Shown: positions 55,405 to 63,039 of the stretch, one piece after another | How positions within the stretch are numbered: position 1 is the stretch's first letter | How the letters are laid out: each line of letters opens with the position of its first letter | NCBI GenBank assembly: GCA_013359265.1 | Contig: JABWCD010000005.1 | Location: 261,678 to 325,677 of the forward strand | Length of the DNA stretch: 64,000 nt | Source of the DNA: Candidatus Hydrogenedentota bacterium | GTDB lineage: Bacteria; Hydrogenedentota; Hydrogenedentia; Hydrogenedentales; SLHB01 | Direction: 5' to 3' | The notes under the pieces: generated by a model | What the model saw: the letters and a program-made list of their open reading frames with translations, nothing else | Database searches by the model: none | Told to the model about the DNA's origin: nothing | Made by a program: the position numbers and the translations under genes

Positions 55405-55572
55405 GGTGGTACAACTGTATTGCGTGCGACAGCGTTTTCACAACGGTCGCCGAGGTGGTTCCCGCTGCGGCAATTAACAGGTCGTTGTGCCTGTTTATCC
55501 AAATGGCGCTCGTGTTCGGGGCCGCGCTCGTAATCGAGAATTCAAGACTCTGGTGTCGTGCGGAGTCAAGCG

Positions 55573-55625
55573 CAAAGCAGAGCTTTTCAAGAGTGCGTTC
55601 CCAAGCCGGAGCTTGGGAACGAGGT
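55573..55625 (+). repeat. Dispersed hairpin element, copy B
   Basis: CAAAGCAGAGCTTTTCAAGA is followed by a 10-bp perfect stem GTTCCCAAGC (55597-55606) and GCTTGGGAAC (55611-55620) with loop CGGA. Relative to copies A and D the stem carries CCC/GGG where they have ACC/GGT: a paired, compensatory change. It forms the 3' boundary of the truncated ceramidase-like reading frame. Confidence 0.8.
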
Positions 55626-55910
55626 GCTAATCGCGGTGACCTGCGCGCGCACCTTCCTGCACAGGGGCGAGGGGAACCCAATGAAGTCGGCGCTGCAAAT
55701 GGCGACGCGGGTGCCGCCGTTTTCGAGCACGAGCGCGCGCACGGTCAGGTCGCCGCGCGTTTCGTTCGCGGGGCTGGCGGGTCCCACACCGCCGACCATT
55801 GGAAGAAGCGGCTTGGGCGTGACGACGCGGTACGCAATCGCAGCGTGAAATTCGGCAATGGCGGCTTGCGGTATGATGAGTATGGCGAGGAAAACTGCGG
55901 CGTGTTTCAT
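55587..55910 (-). pseudogene. Truncated neutral/alkaline ceramidase-like gene (N-terminal fragment)
   Basis: 107 residues: signal peptide MKHAAVFLAILIIPQAAIA, then AYRVVTPKPLLPMVGGVGP and RGDLTVRALVLENGGTRVAI followed by CSADFIGFP, which resemble the first 90 residues of secreted neutral/alkaline ceramidase-like proteins (normally over 400 residues, with a zinc-binding HTHS-type motif soon after). The frame then leaves the family and ends 12 codons later inside a copy of the dispersed hairpin element (TSFPSSGLGTHS). The rest of the gene is not found nearby. It is probably a gene cut by a rearrangement at the repeat, although a short real protein cannot be excluded. Confidence 0.65.
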
Positions 55911-56271
55911 GGTGCGGTGGCCTTTCCGGTGGGTGTATGGTTTTCTGGGCGGCTGACGAATCGAGTTTTCTTGGGGCGGGACGGCGATTAGAAACGTTCA
56001 TGCACCTCTTACCTGTTGGCTATCGTAATATAAATACTTGCCGCAGCGCATCGCGACGGTTCATACGCGTGAGGGGTAAACGTGCCTGATTGAGTCCGAG
56101 GAGGATATGCGAATGGATCGTGTAAAGGTCGCCACGAAAAGCTGGTGATGTCCCTTTTCGACTCATATTTATCGCGCTCGCTTGTTTGACTGGCGACTCA
56201 AACGGCCACGATGTGTTATATTATTAGCCTTGCGCTACAACTAAAATGGGTAGGGGAATTCTGTACGGGGC
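55911..56271. other. AT-richer intergenic region before the K+ channel
   Basis: About 360 bp with no gene. Its composition (for example TGTTATATTATTAGCC near 56213) is richer in A/T than the surroundings, marking the start of a segment to about 58750 whose genes use A/T-ending codons more often. A promoter for the channel probably lies here (TTATATTAT near 56216). Confidence 0.45.
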
Positions 56272-57135
56272 ATGTCACGCAACGTCAGTAACATATATCA
56301 ACGAGCGATCCAAAGAACATTTTCTGTACTTGAGGGAGATCCAGCTGCGTCTCGTCTCGCACGTGCGGTCAATGCGCTATTCCTTATACTCATTTTCGCA
56401 AACCTCGCAGGTATCGTGATTGGTTCTGTCAAGTCAATTCAGACTTCATATGGGCCTTGGTTTGACAGGTTCGAGTTAGTGTCCGTCGTGATTTTCACGG
56501 TTGAATACGGAGCGCGTTTGTGGTGCTGCGTTGTTTCGCGGCGTTATTGGCACCCAATCACGGGTCGCGCCAGATTCGCGCTAACGCCGATGCTGGTTGT
56601 TGACCTCGCTGCTATTGCGCCGTTCTATCTTTCGTTTGTTTCTGTGGACCTGATCTTCCTTCGTGTCCTACGAGTATTGCGCCTTCTCAGGATCGCGCGA
56701 CTTCATCGATACGCTTCGGCCTTCAAACTACTGGTGCGGGTAATTCGGACGAAACGCGAAGAACTAGTATTGACCATGAGTATTACGATTGTACTGCTGC
56801 TTGTTTCTTCATGCGTAATGTACGAAGTGGAAACCGCTGTGCAGCCGGAGAAGTTTGCTGACATCCCAACGACAATGTGGTGGGCGATATGCACCCTCAC
56901 AACGGTCGGCTATGGTGACGTTTACCCCATCACTGGCCTCGGGCGCCTTGTAGGTGCCATTGTTTCCGTTCTCGGTATAGGCATTTTTGCACTACCTACT
57001 GGCATCATTGGAGCGGGTTTGGTAGAGCAACTTGACAAGCGCAGTCGATCACTGACTTGTCCGCATTGCGGGGCAAGGATTGAAAATCTGCATAAAGTGA
57101 CCGATGGAACAAAGGAAGGAAGCGAATATGGCTAA
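56272..57135 (+). CDS. Voltage-gated potassium channel (six-TM, Kv-like)
   Basis: 287 residues. Six membrane segments: S1 about 30-53, S2 66-88, S3 104-122, S4 127-147 with regularly spaced Arg (LRVLRVLRLLRIARLHRY), S5 165-185, pore helix and selectivity filter TTVGYGD (filter 211-216), S6 225-250. The cytoplasmic tail carries CPHCG (263-267), half of a zinc ribbon, which could pair between subunits of the tetramer. It conducts K+ on depolarisation. The stop overlaps the ComM-like gene start by 8 bases, so the two are co-expressed. Codon use is less GC-rich than the neighbours, suggesting transfer. Confidence 0.93.
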   Translation: MSRNVSNIYQRAIQRTFSVLEGDPAASRLARAVNALFLILIFANLAGIVIGSVKSIQTSYGPWFDRFELVSVVIFTVEYGARLWCCVVSRRYWHPITGRARFALTPMLVVDLAAIAPFYLSFVSVDLIFLRVLRVLRLLRIARLHRYASAFKLLVRVIRTKREELVLTMSITIVLLLVSSCVMYEVETAVQPEKFADIPTTMWWAICTLTTVGYGDVYPITGLGRLVGAIVSVLGIGIFALPTGIIGAGLVEQLDKRSRSLTCPHCGARIENLHKVTDGTKEGSEYG

Positions 57136-58753
57136 GAAGCGAGGCTATCTGCAGACGCTCGAAATCAATCGCTTACTGAAACGTGATCACACGCTTTACG
57201 GTGGAGTGTTGATAGGACTTGAGGGGAGGACCATCGAGCTGCAGTCGCGTGCTTTGGAAGCGTTTCGAGAGCCTCAGTCTTGGGTAAGTGCTGTAAGTGT
57301 GACAGGTATGGCGAATCGTGCCGTTGAGGAGTCTATCGATCGCATTAGCGGTGCATTTGCGAAGTATGAAATCCCGAAACCCGAGGTACGGGTCGTCGTG
57401 AACCTCGCGCCCGCTGATCTTCCGAAAGATGGCACGCTTCTCGATTTGCCTCTGGCCATTGTCATGTTGCAAGCGGCCGGGTATCTGCCGGATCTTCATG
57501 AAACGCACGAGGGCAACTATGTGTTGCTCGGCGAAGTCGGCCTGCATGGCGAAATTCGTCGAGTTCCTGGTGTTCTATCTATGGCATACATTTCAAAACC
57601 AGGACAAACTCTGATTGTGCCAGCCGGGAACGAAAAGGAGTGTGCCCTGATTATGACGGCACCCGGACATGAAGGGTGCAAGATTTCGGCTGTTAGTTCG
57701 CTTTCTGACGTGATCGAGTTCTTTAAGGGAAAAGCTAAACTGAAAAATGCGTTAAGCGATGGAGTCAAGTTCGAGGAATTTGTACCGGAGTGCATTGATT
57801 TCGGCAGGATAAAGGGTCAGGAGCGGGCGAAAGAGGCAGCGCTTATCGCTGCTGCAGGCGGACACAATTTGCTGCTTATCGGCCCACCCGGGGAAGGTAA
57901 ATCCCTGATTGCGAGTGCAATTCCAGGCATCCAGCCACGACTGGCGCGCGAAGAGATGATAGAGCTCACCAGAATCTATTCGTGTTGTGGTTTGTTGGAG
58001 CGAGACGGGCAGGTTATTACGAGGCGGCCGATGAGACAGGTGCACCACACGACGTCAAAGCAGGCACTTGTCGGTGGAGGAAGTAAGGTTGCAAGTCCAG
58101 GAGAGATCACGCTGTCGCACTTGGGAATACTGTTTCTCGACGAGCTCCCAGAATTCAGCCGCTCGACGTTGGAAGCGCTTAGACAGCCTATGGAGCAAGG
58201 TGTGGTGAACATCTCCAGAGTTGGCGTTTCGGTGGAGTATCCTTCACGCTTTACTCTGGTGGCCGCGATGAACCCGTGTCCGTGTGGATATTTTGGCAGC
58301 GACCGATGCCGGTGCAAGGAATCGGAAGTTAAGAAGTATCAAGGAAAGATAAGCGGTCCGATATTGGACCGCATAGATTTGCACGTGGAAGTTGGAACCT
58401 TGAGTGCTGATGAGAGGTTTCAAGAAGCGGCGACCCCTCTCACGCCCGACTATCGCAAAAGAGTTGCGCATGCGCGGGGTAGGCAAGACAAGAGATTCTC
58501 CGGTTCAAAGGTTCCGTTCAATGCGGCGATTCCGGGTGGACACGTGAAGGAGCTGTGTGCATTTTCTGAGGAGGGTTTCGTGGCGTACAGGTCTTGCATC
58601 GAAGGCAATGCATTATCCACGCGCTCAATGGATAGACTTGCAAAGGTTTCCCGCACCGTTGCGGATTTGTACAACGAGGAACGGGTACAGCCGCCGCATG
58701 TGGCGAAGGCGGCAGAGTACGTGGTGGGCGGGATGCTGCGCACAAACTTCTAA
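57128..58753 (+). CDS. ComM/YifB-family Mg-chelatase-like AAA+ ATPase, divergent form
   Basis: 541 residues. An N-terminal Lon-type S5-like domain (about 20-200) contains VSVTGMANRAVEESIDRIS and VNLAPADLPKDGTLLDLPLA. The AAA+ module has Walker A GPPGEGKS (252-259), Walker B GILFLDELPEF (333-343), sensor AMNPCPCGYFG and a Cys cluster CPCGYFGSDRCRC (384-396). The C-terminal Mg_chelatase_C domain ends AAEYVVGGMLRTNF. ComM is a hexameric helicase for branch migration in natural transformation. Differences from usual ComM are GEGKS instead of GSGKT and an extended N-terminus with variation in the first motif. Its ATG has AAGGAAG upstream and overlaps the channel gene. Confidence 0.9.
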   Translation: MAKKRGYLQTLEINRLLKRDHTLYGGVLIGLEGRTIELQSRALEAFREPQSWVSAVSVTGMANRAVEESIDRISGAFAKYEIPKPEVRVVVNLAPADLPKDGTLLDLPLAIVMLQAAGYLPDLHETHEGNYVLLGEVGLHGEIRRVPGVLSMAYISKPGQTLIVPAGNEKECALIMTAPGHEGCKISAVSSLSDVIEFFKGKAKLKNALSDGVKFEEFVPECIDFGRIKGQERAKEAALIAAAGGHNLLLIGPPGEGKSLIASAIPGIQPRLAREEMIELTRIYSCCGLLERDGQVITRRPMRQVHHTTSKQALVGGGSKVASPGEITLSHLGILFLDELPEFSRSTLEALRQPMEQGVVNISRVGVSVEYPSRFTLVAAMNPCPCGYFGSDRCRCKESEVKKYQGKISGPILDRIDLHVEVGTLSADERFQEAATPLTPDYRKRVAHARGRQDKRFSGSKVPFNAAIPGGHVKELCAFSEEGFVAYRSCIEGNALSTRSMDRLAKVSRTVADLYNEERVQPPHVAKAAEYVVGGMLRTNF

Positions 58754-58898
58754 TCCCGCGACATACTCCGCGATGCCTGGTCCATTATCGAGGTCAGGCG
58801 AAGTGATGAGCAACGTCGTCTTGCGTGCCCCAGTGCAAAGGAGTGTCTTCTTGATTTCGATAGCCTTGGTGCAACGTGTTTGGTTGGCGAAAGTGTTG

Positions 58899-58964
58899 GC
58901 GGAAGTGCGGGGAGTTGGGAATTGAACCATTTGACGGCGCAGGCGGGGGGAGGCGATTGCCGGG
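58899..58964 (+). pseudogene. Decayed 5' fragment of tpiA
   Basis: GCGGAAGTGCGGGGA (58899-58913) is identical to the tpiA leader at 59760-59774. The next 26 bases (58914-58939) match tpiA 59806-59831 at 20 positions, reading SWELNHLTA against NWKLNHLMA. AGGCGATTGCCGGG (58951-58964) repeats 59935-59948. The first join lies exactly at a GCGGGGA repeat that occurs twice at the start of tpiA, so the start codon was lost by a deletion between these repeats. Confidence 0.7.
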
Positions 58965-59018
58965 CGGGCGAATGAGTTGAAAAGCGGCGGGTTGGAAGAA
59001 ACACGACCTCCGGGGTAT

Positions 59019-59363
59019 TTACAATCCAGCGCGCTGGACGGCGTCGGATAGCGTGTGAGTGATGAATGAATTGACGCTGGTGCCTTGCATTTTTGCGGCG
59101 AGGGCGACTTTTCGGTGTATGTCCGGTTCGAGGCGCAGGCTTAGTTTGCCGGAGTAAGGCTTTTCGGGTTCTTCGCCACGTTTTTTGCAGAACGCGAGAT
59201 AGTAATCGACGGCTTCTTTGAAGGCGCGTTTGAGTTCATTCACCGATTTGCCTTCAAAGTGCACGGAGTCCGAGACGTTGATCACGGTGCCGTGAAACAC
59301 GTCGTCGTCTGGCCGAAAGCGGATGACGGCAGTATAGCCCTTGTATTCCATTGCGCTGTTCAT
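59019..59363 (-). CDS. hicB: HicB-family antitoxin
   Basis: 114 residues. The N-terminal half (YKGYTAVIRFRPDDDVFHGTV and a VHFEGKSVNEL segment) is the degenerate RNase-H-like HicB fold that neutralises HicA; the C-terminal half (SGKLSLRLEPDIHRKVALAA followed by SVNSFITHTLSDAV) is a ribbon-helix-helix DNA-binding domain. It overlaps the hicA stop as ATGA, in the order toxin then antitoxin. It should bind the palindrome upstream of hicA (59622-59642) and repress the operon. Confidence 0.93.
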   Translation of the reverse strand: MNSAMEYKGYTAVIRFRPDDDVFHGTVINVSDSVHFEGKSVNELKRAFKEAVDYYLAFCKKRGEEPEKPYSGKLSLRLEPDIHRKVALAAKMQGTSVNSFITHTLSDAVQRAGL

Positions 59364-59614
59364 GGTTTTATCCCCATCGAGTCGAGGAACCCGCGCACTT
59401 CCTCGACGACGTATTTTTTCGCGGTCGATTGCGGGTGAGGTCGCGGCAGAACCATGCGCCGGTTGTTCATCGCGATACCGACGTGCGATCCGCCGCCGCT
59501 GTCTACAACCGCACCGAGCGCGATCAGCAACGAAACGATCTCATTCCAGCGAACGTCGGCGCGGGTAGGTTTTTCAAATATGGCCCGAAGTGTTTTTCGT
59601 TGCCTTGAATTCAC
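59360..59614 (-). CDS. hicA: HicA-family mRNA interferase toxin
   Basis: 84 residues. A small dsRBD-like toxin that cuts mRNA when free of HicB. RQRKTLRAIFEKPTRADVRW, NEIVSLLIALGA and the catalytic-His motif GGGSHVGIAMNNRRMVL with RPHPQSTAKKYVVEEVRGFL are typical of the longer HicA subgroup. The GTG at 59614 lies 7 bases from a perfect operator palindrome, and no Shine-Dalgarno is seen, so the message may be leaderless or have a very short leader. Its TGA overlaps the hicB ATG. Confidence 0.93.
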   Translation of the reverse strand: MNSRQRKTLRAIFEKPTRADVRWNEIVSLLIALGAVVDSGGGSHVGIAMNNRRMVLPRPHPQSTAKKYVVEEVRGFLDSMGIKP

Positions 59615-59621
59615 TGTCTAA

Positions 59622-59642
59622 TGGTATCGTAAAACGATACCA
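59622..59642 (-). promoter_or_regulatory. Operator palindrome of hicAB
   Basis: TGGTATCGT (59622-59630), AAA, ACGATACCA (59634-59642): a perfect 9-bp inverted repeat with a 3-base centre, just upstream of the hicA GTG. It is the expected target of the HicB ribbon-helix-helix domain and would overlap the promoter, giving autorepression. Confidence 0.75.
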
Positions 59643-59777
59643 AACCACAAGCCGCGGGTTTCCCATTACGGCAATAGGTTTGTGCGGTGGCCGGTACGTG
59701 TGCTATCTTTTCGTGATTTTTGGCTCTTTTCAAAATTGGCCTTTTTATGAATTCGTAACGCGGAAGTGCGGGGAATT

Positions 59778-60536
59778 ATGGCTCGTAAACCTTTGATAGC
59801 GGGGAACTGGAAGCTGAACCATTTGATGGCGGCGGCGGTGGATACCGCCTCGGCGTTGAAGGGGTTGGTTGCGGGGGTGGATGGCGCGGAAATCGTGATT
59901 TGCCCGGTGTTTACGGTGTTGCAAGCGGTGGGGAAGGCGATTGCCGGGTCGAACGTGGAGTTGGGCGGGCAAAATTGTTATACGAAGGAGTCGGGGGCGT
60001 TCACGGGCGAGGTGAGCCCGCAGATGTTGAAGGACGTGGGCTGTGCGTGGGTGATTATCGGGCACAGCGAGCGTCGGCAGTATTTTGGCGAGACTGACGC
60101 GCTGCTGAACGAGAAGGTGAAGTTTGCGCGGGCGTCGGGGTTGAAGGTGATGTTTTGCATCGGGGAGACGCTCGAGGAGCGGAACGGCGGGAGCATGAAC
60201 GCGGTGCTGGAGCGGCAGGTGTCGAAGGGGCTGGACGGGCTCTTGGAGGCGGATTTTGCCGGGTTGGCGATTGCGTATGAGCCGGTGTGGGCCATCGGGA
60301 CGGGGGTGGTGGCGTCGCCGGAGCAGGCGCAGGAGGCGCACGCGTTTGTACGGGGGCTGGTGAGGAAGCAGTTTTCAGCGGCCATCGCGGACGCGGTGCG
60401 GATTCAGTACGGTGGCAGTGTGAAGCCGGACAATGCGGCGGAGTTGATGGCGAAGCCGGATGTGGATGGTTTTTTGGTGGGCGGAGCGGCGTTGAAGGCG
60501 GATAGTTTTGCGGCGATTGTGAAGGCGGCGGTGTGA
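59778..60536 (+). CDS. tpiA: Triosephosphate isomerase
   Basis: 252-residue TIM-barrel enzyme of glycolysis and gluconeogenesis, interconverting DHAP and glyceraldehyde-3-phosphate. Catalytic residues are K12 (AGNWKLN), H96 (IIGHSERRQYF) and E168 (AYEPVWAIGTG); the phosphate-binding loop IQYGGSVKPDNAAELM is near the end. The ATG at 59778 is preferred to the in-frame start at 59766, since homology begins at KPLIAGNWKLN. It precedes secG on the same strand after 252 bp, a common gene order. A decayed copy of its 5' end lies 0.86 kb upstream, on the far side of hicAB. Confidence 0.97.
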   Translation: MARKPLIAGNWKLNHLMAAAVDTASALKGLVAGVDGAEIVICPVFTVLQAVGKAIAGSNVELGGQNCYTKESGAFTGEVSPQMLKDVGCAWVIIGHSERRQYFGETDALLNEKVKFARASGLKVMFCIGETLEERNGGSMNAVLERQVSKGLDGLLEADFAGLAIAYEPVWAIGTGVVASPEQAQEAHAFVRGLVRKQFSAAIADAVRIQYGGSVKPDNAAELMAKPDVDGFLVGGAALKADSFAAIVKAAV

Positions 60537-60600
60537 AGACAGGGTGTAGGGTATGGGGTATAGGTTTTAGCAGAGAGTAGGGCGGGTTGGTTTTGGGTTG

Positions 60601-60690
60601 GAAGGGATCAAAGCGGAGCTTTTCAAGACTGCGTTGCCAAGCGGAGCTTGGTAACGAGCTACCCATGTCTCAGGTTGGGCATTGGATACC
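60601..60690 (+). repeat. Dispersed hairpin element, copy C
   Basis: CAAAGCGGAGCTTTTCAAGA precedes the stem GTTGCCAAGC (60633-60642) / GCTTGGTAAC (60646-60655) with loop GGA and one G-T wobble, and the shared tail CCATGTCTCAGGTTGG (about 60663-60678) seen also in copy A. It lies in the tpiA-secG gap, where no gene is seen. Confidence 0.8.
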
Positions 60691-60788
60691 GTCAAGACGA
60701 GACGGGAAGACGAGAACTGTACTCGGGTCGTTTATTTTTAGTACTATAGGCTGTCTGCATTTGGCGGGCGTGTGAGGTAGGTATCGAG

Positions 60789-61310
60789 ATGTTTGACGTC
60801 ATTTTTTCGCTGAACACGTTTTGGTGGATTTGCACCTTAATCTGGTTCCCGGCGTGTGTGAGTTTGATTGTGATCGTGCTGTTGCAGAAGGGCAAGGGCG
60901 CGGGGTTCGCAGGCGCGTTCGGCATGGGCGGCGGGTCGGACGCGGTGTTTGGTCCGAGGTCGCGCAAGAGCCTGCCCGTGCGGTTGACGTATATCATGGC
61001 GGGGACATTTATGGTCCTGTCGCTGTTGTTGTCGCTGATTGTCGGGCGGATCAGCGCGGGTGTCGCGCCGGCAGAGGTCGATGAAGATGCGGCCAAGGCG
61101 GCGGTGAACAGCGCGATGGACGACCTGTTCGGCGCGGAATCGCCCGCTTCCACGACGGCGCCGGGCGTGACGATTGCGACACCGGAGGCCGAGCCGGCCA
61201 CGGCGGAAGCGCCTGCAGCCGCGACTACGGAAGCGGCGCCGGCGCCCGTAGAGTCGGCGCCGGCAGCGGATGCGGCGAAACCGGCGGAGCCTGCGCCTGC
61301 CGCGCAGTAA
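60789..61310 (+). CDS. secG: SecG protein-export membrane protein with long Ala/Pro-rich tail
   Basis: 173 residues. Two transmembrane segments (about 10-33 and 72-92) flank the conserved loop IVIVLLQKGKGAGFAGAFGMG and a GGSDAVFG segment, the signature of SecG, the SecYEG subunit that assists preprotein translocation. The family is usually 70-120 residues; here a C-terminal tail of about 75 residues is rich in Ala, Pro, Thr and Glu and probably disordered. The ATG at 60789 follows GGTAGGTATCGAG. It is followed by a clear terminator at 61345-61379. Confidence 0.94.
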   Translation: MFDVIFSLNTFWWICTLIWFPACVSLIVIVLLQKGKGAGFAGAFGMGGGSDAVFGPRSRKSLPVRLTYIMAGTFMVLSLLLSLIVGRISAGVAPAEVDEDAAKAAVNSAMDDLFGAESPASTTAPGVTIATPEAEPATAEAPAAATTEAAPAPVESAPAADAAKPAEPAPAAQ

Positions 61311-61344
61311 GTGCGGCGCATTTGACGCGGACGAGATATTGCTT

Positions 61345-61379
61345 CGGCCCAGGGCTGTGATAGGCTTTGGGCCGTTTTT
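61345..61379 (+). terminator. Rho-independent terminator after secG
   Basis: CGGCCCA (61345-61351) and TGGGCCG (61368-61374) form the stem, directly followed by TTTTT. It lies 35 bases after the secG stop and would end the tpiA-secG transcript. Confidence 0.8.
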
Positions 61380-61749
61380 ACATCCCCCGTCCGCCGTAGC
61401 GGACACCCCCTTCAAAGGGGGACGGGGCGGTGGGTGACGCGTGGGGAAGTGGAGCAAAGCAGAGCTTTTCCAGAGTGCGTTAAGAAGACCAAAGCAGAGC
61501 TTTTCAAGAGCGCGTTACCAAGCGGGAGCTTGGTAACGAGGAGCGGGGCAAGCGCGTGGTAACGAGGCACAAAGAGGGCTACCAGGCGGAGCTTGGTAAC
61601 GAGGGGTTAGGCGGCGCTTGGTAACGAGGGGCCGACGGGCCGGGCTCGCGGGTGAGGATTGGCGACGCAACTTTGCTTCCCCGGTGTCGATTAAGAGTGC
61701 GTGGACGATTACGATGTGATGGCGGTGGGCTAACGGCGAGGGAATTGGG
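61380..61749 (+). repeat. Cluster of dispersed hairpin repeats, copy D and relatives
   Basis: A GTCCGCCGTAGCGGAC hairpin and CCCCCTTCAAAGGGGG (about 61388-61425) come first. From 61455 the family seen at 2970, 55573 and 60601 appears: AGAGCTTTTCCAGAGTGCG, CAAAGCAGAGCTTTTCAAGA, and the 10-bp stem GTTACCAAGC (61514-61523) / GCTTGGTAAC (61528-61537) with loop GGGA. Partial units with GCTTGGTAACGAG follow near 61556, 61590 and 61616. No gene is present between secG and murA. Confidence 0.8.
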
Positions 61750-63003
61750 TTGGACAAGATTCTGATTCGAGGCGGGAAACCGTTGCATGGGTCGGTGCAG
61801 GTGCGGGGGGCGAAAAATGCCGCGTTGCCGTTGATGGCGGCGACGATTCTCGCGGAGCAGGCGTGCACGCTGCACAACATTCCCTGCCTGCACGACGTGT
61901 TCACGATGGACAAGCTGCTGTCGTCGTTCGGGGCTAAGGTGGAGTTCACCGGGCGTTACATGACGATCGATCCGTCGTCGATCGACAACCACGTGGCGTC
62001 CTACGACCTCGTGCGGAAGATGCGCGCGTCGTTCTTCGTGCTGGGGCCGATGCTGGCGCGGTTCGGCAAGGCGAAGGTGTCGCTGCCGGGCGGTTGCGCG
62101 ATTGGCACGCGTCCGGTCGATATCCACCTGAAAGGGCTGGAGGCGCTCGGCGCGAAGATCGCGATCGAGGACGGGTATGTTCTCGCGAGCGGCGAGCTGA
62201 CGGGCGCGAATTATTCGCTGGATTTTCCGAGCGTGGGCGCAACGGAAAACATCATGATGGCGGCGACTCGCGCGAAGGGCCTGACACGGATCAGCAACGC
62301 CGCGCGCGAACCGGAGATCGTGGACCTCGCGCAGTTCCTGAACGCGATGGGCGCGCAGATTTCGGGCGCGGGCACGGACATGATCACGGTGCTGGGCGTG
62401 GACGCGCTCGCGGGCACGGAGCACACGGTGATGCCGGACCGCATTGAGGCGGGGACATTTTTGGTGGCAGCGTTGGCCACGTGCGGCGACGTGACGGCGC
62501 TGGACGCGAATCCCGACCATTTGCCGAATTTTTTGGACAAGCTGCGCGATGCGGGCGCGGAAGTCGAGATTCTTAGTTCCGGCATTCGTGTGAAGGCGAA
62601 GAACGGGATCAAGGCGGTGGATTTCACGACACAACCGTTCCCTGGGTTCCCGACGGACCTTCAGGCGCAGATGATGTCGATGTTGTGCGTGGCGGAAGGG
62701 ACCAGCGTGATTCGCGAGTCGGTGTTCGAGAACCGGTTCATGCAGGTGGCGGAGTTGGTGCGCATGGGCGCGAGTATCGCGTTGGATGGGAATTCGGCGA
62801 TCGTGAAGGGCGTGCCCGTGATGTCCGGCGCACCGGTGATGGCGTCGGACCTGCGGGCGAGCGCGGCGCTTGTCGTTGCGGGGTTGGCGGCCACGAAGGG
62901 CGAGACGTCGATCGCGCGCGTGTACCACATCGACCGCGGCTATGAGCGTATCGAGGAGCGGTTGGCGAGCCTGGGCGCGGATATCGAGCGCGTGCGGGAG
63001 TAG
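61750..63003 (+). CDS. murA: UDP-N-acetylglucosamine 1-carboxyvinyltransferase
   Basis: 417 residues. First committed enzyme of peptidoglycan synthesis, transferring enolpyruvate from PEP to UDP-GlcNAc. K22 in VRGAKNAALPLM and the catalytic, fosfomycin-reactive C116 in SLPGGCAIGTRPVD are present, with DIHLKGLEALGA and the C-terminal HIDRGYERIEERL. The start is TTG (61750) with GAGGGA just upstream; no ATG precedes the conserved N-terminal strand. It is separated from hisD by 583 bp of tandem repeats. Confidence 0.96.
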   Translation: MDKILIRGGKPLHGSVQVRGAKNAALPLMAATILAEQACTLHNIPCLHDVFTMDKLLSSFGAKVEFTGRYMTIDPSSIDNHVASYDLVRKMRASFFVLGPMLARFGKAKVSLPGGCAIGTRPVDIHLKGLEALGAKIAIEDGYVLASGELTGANYSLDFPSVGATENIMMAATRAKGLTRISNAAREPEIVDLAQFLNAMGAQISGAGTDMITVLGVDALAGTEHTVMPDRIEAGTFLVAALATCGDVTALDANPDHLPNFLDKLRDAGAEVEILSSGIRVKAKNGIKAVDFTTQPFPGFPTDLQAQMMSMLCVAEGTSVIRESVFENRFMQVAELVRMGASIALDGNSAIVKGVPVMSGAPVMASDLRASAALVVAGLAATKGETSIARVYHIDRGYERIEERLASLGADIERVRE

Positions 63004-63039
63004 GCGGCGGAGATGCGCATGAGCGTGGGAAAGAGGGGC

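Noticed and set aside
58754-58930. A minus-strand frame of about 100 codons overlapping the end of the ComM-like gene
   Set aside because: It crosses a certain gene antisense and shows no recognisable domain; the stretch is better explained by the tpiA relic and spacer DNA.
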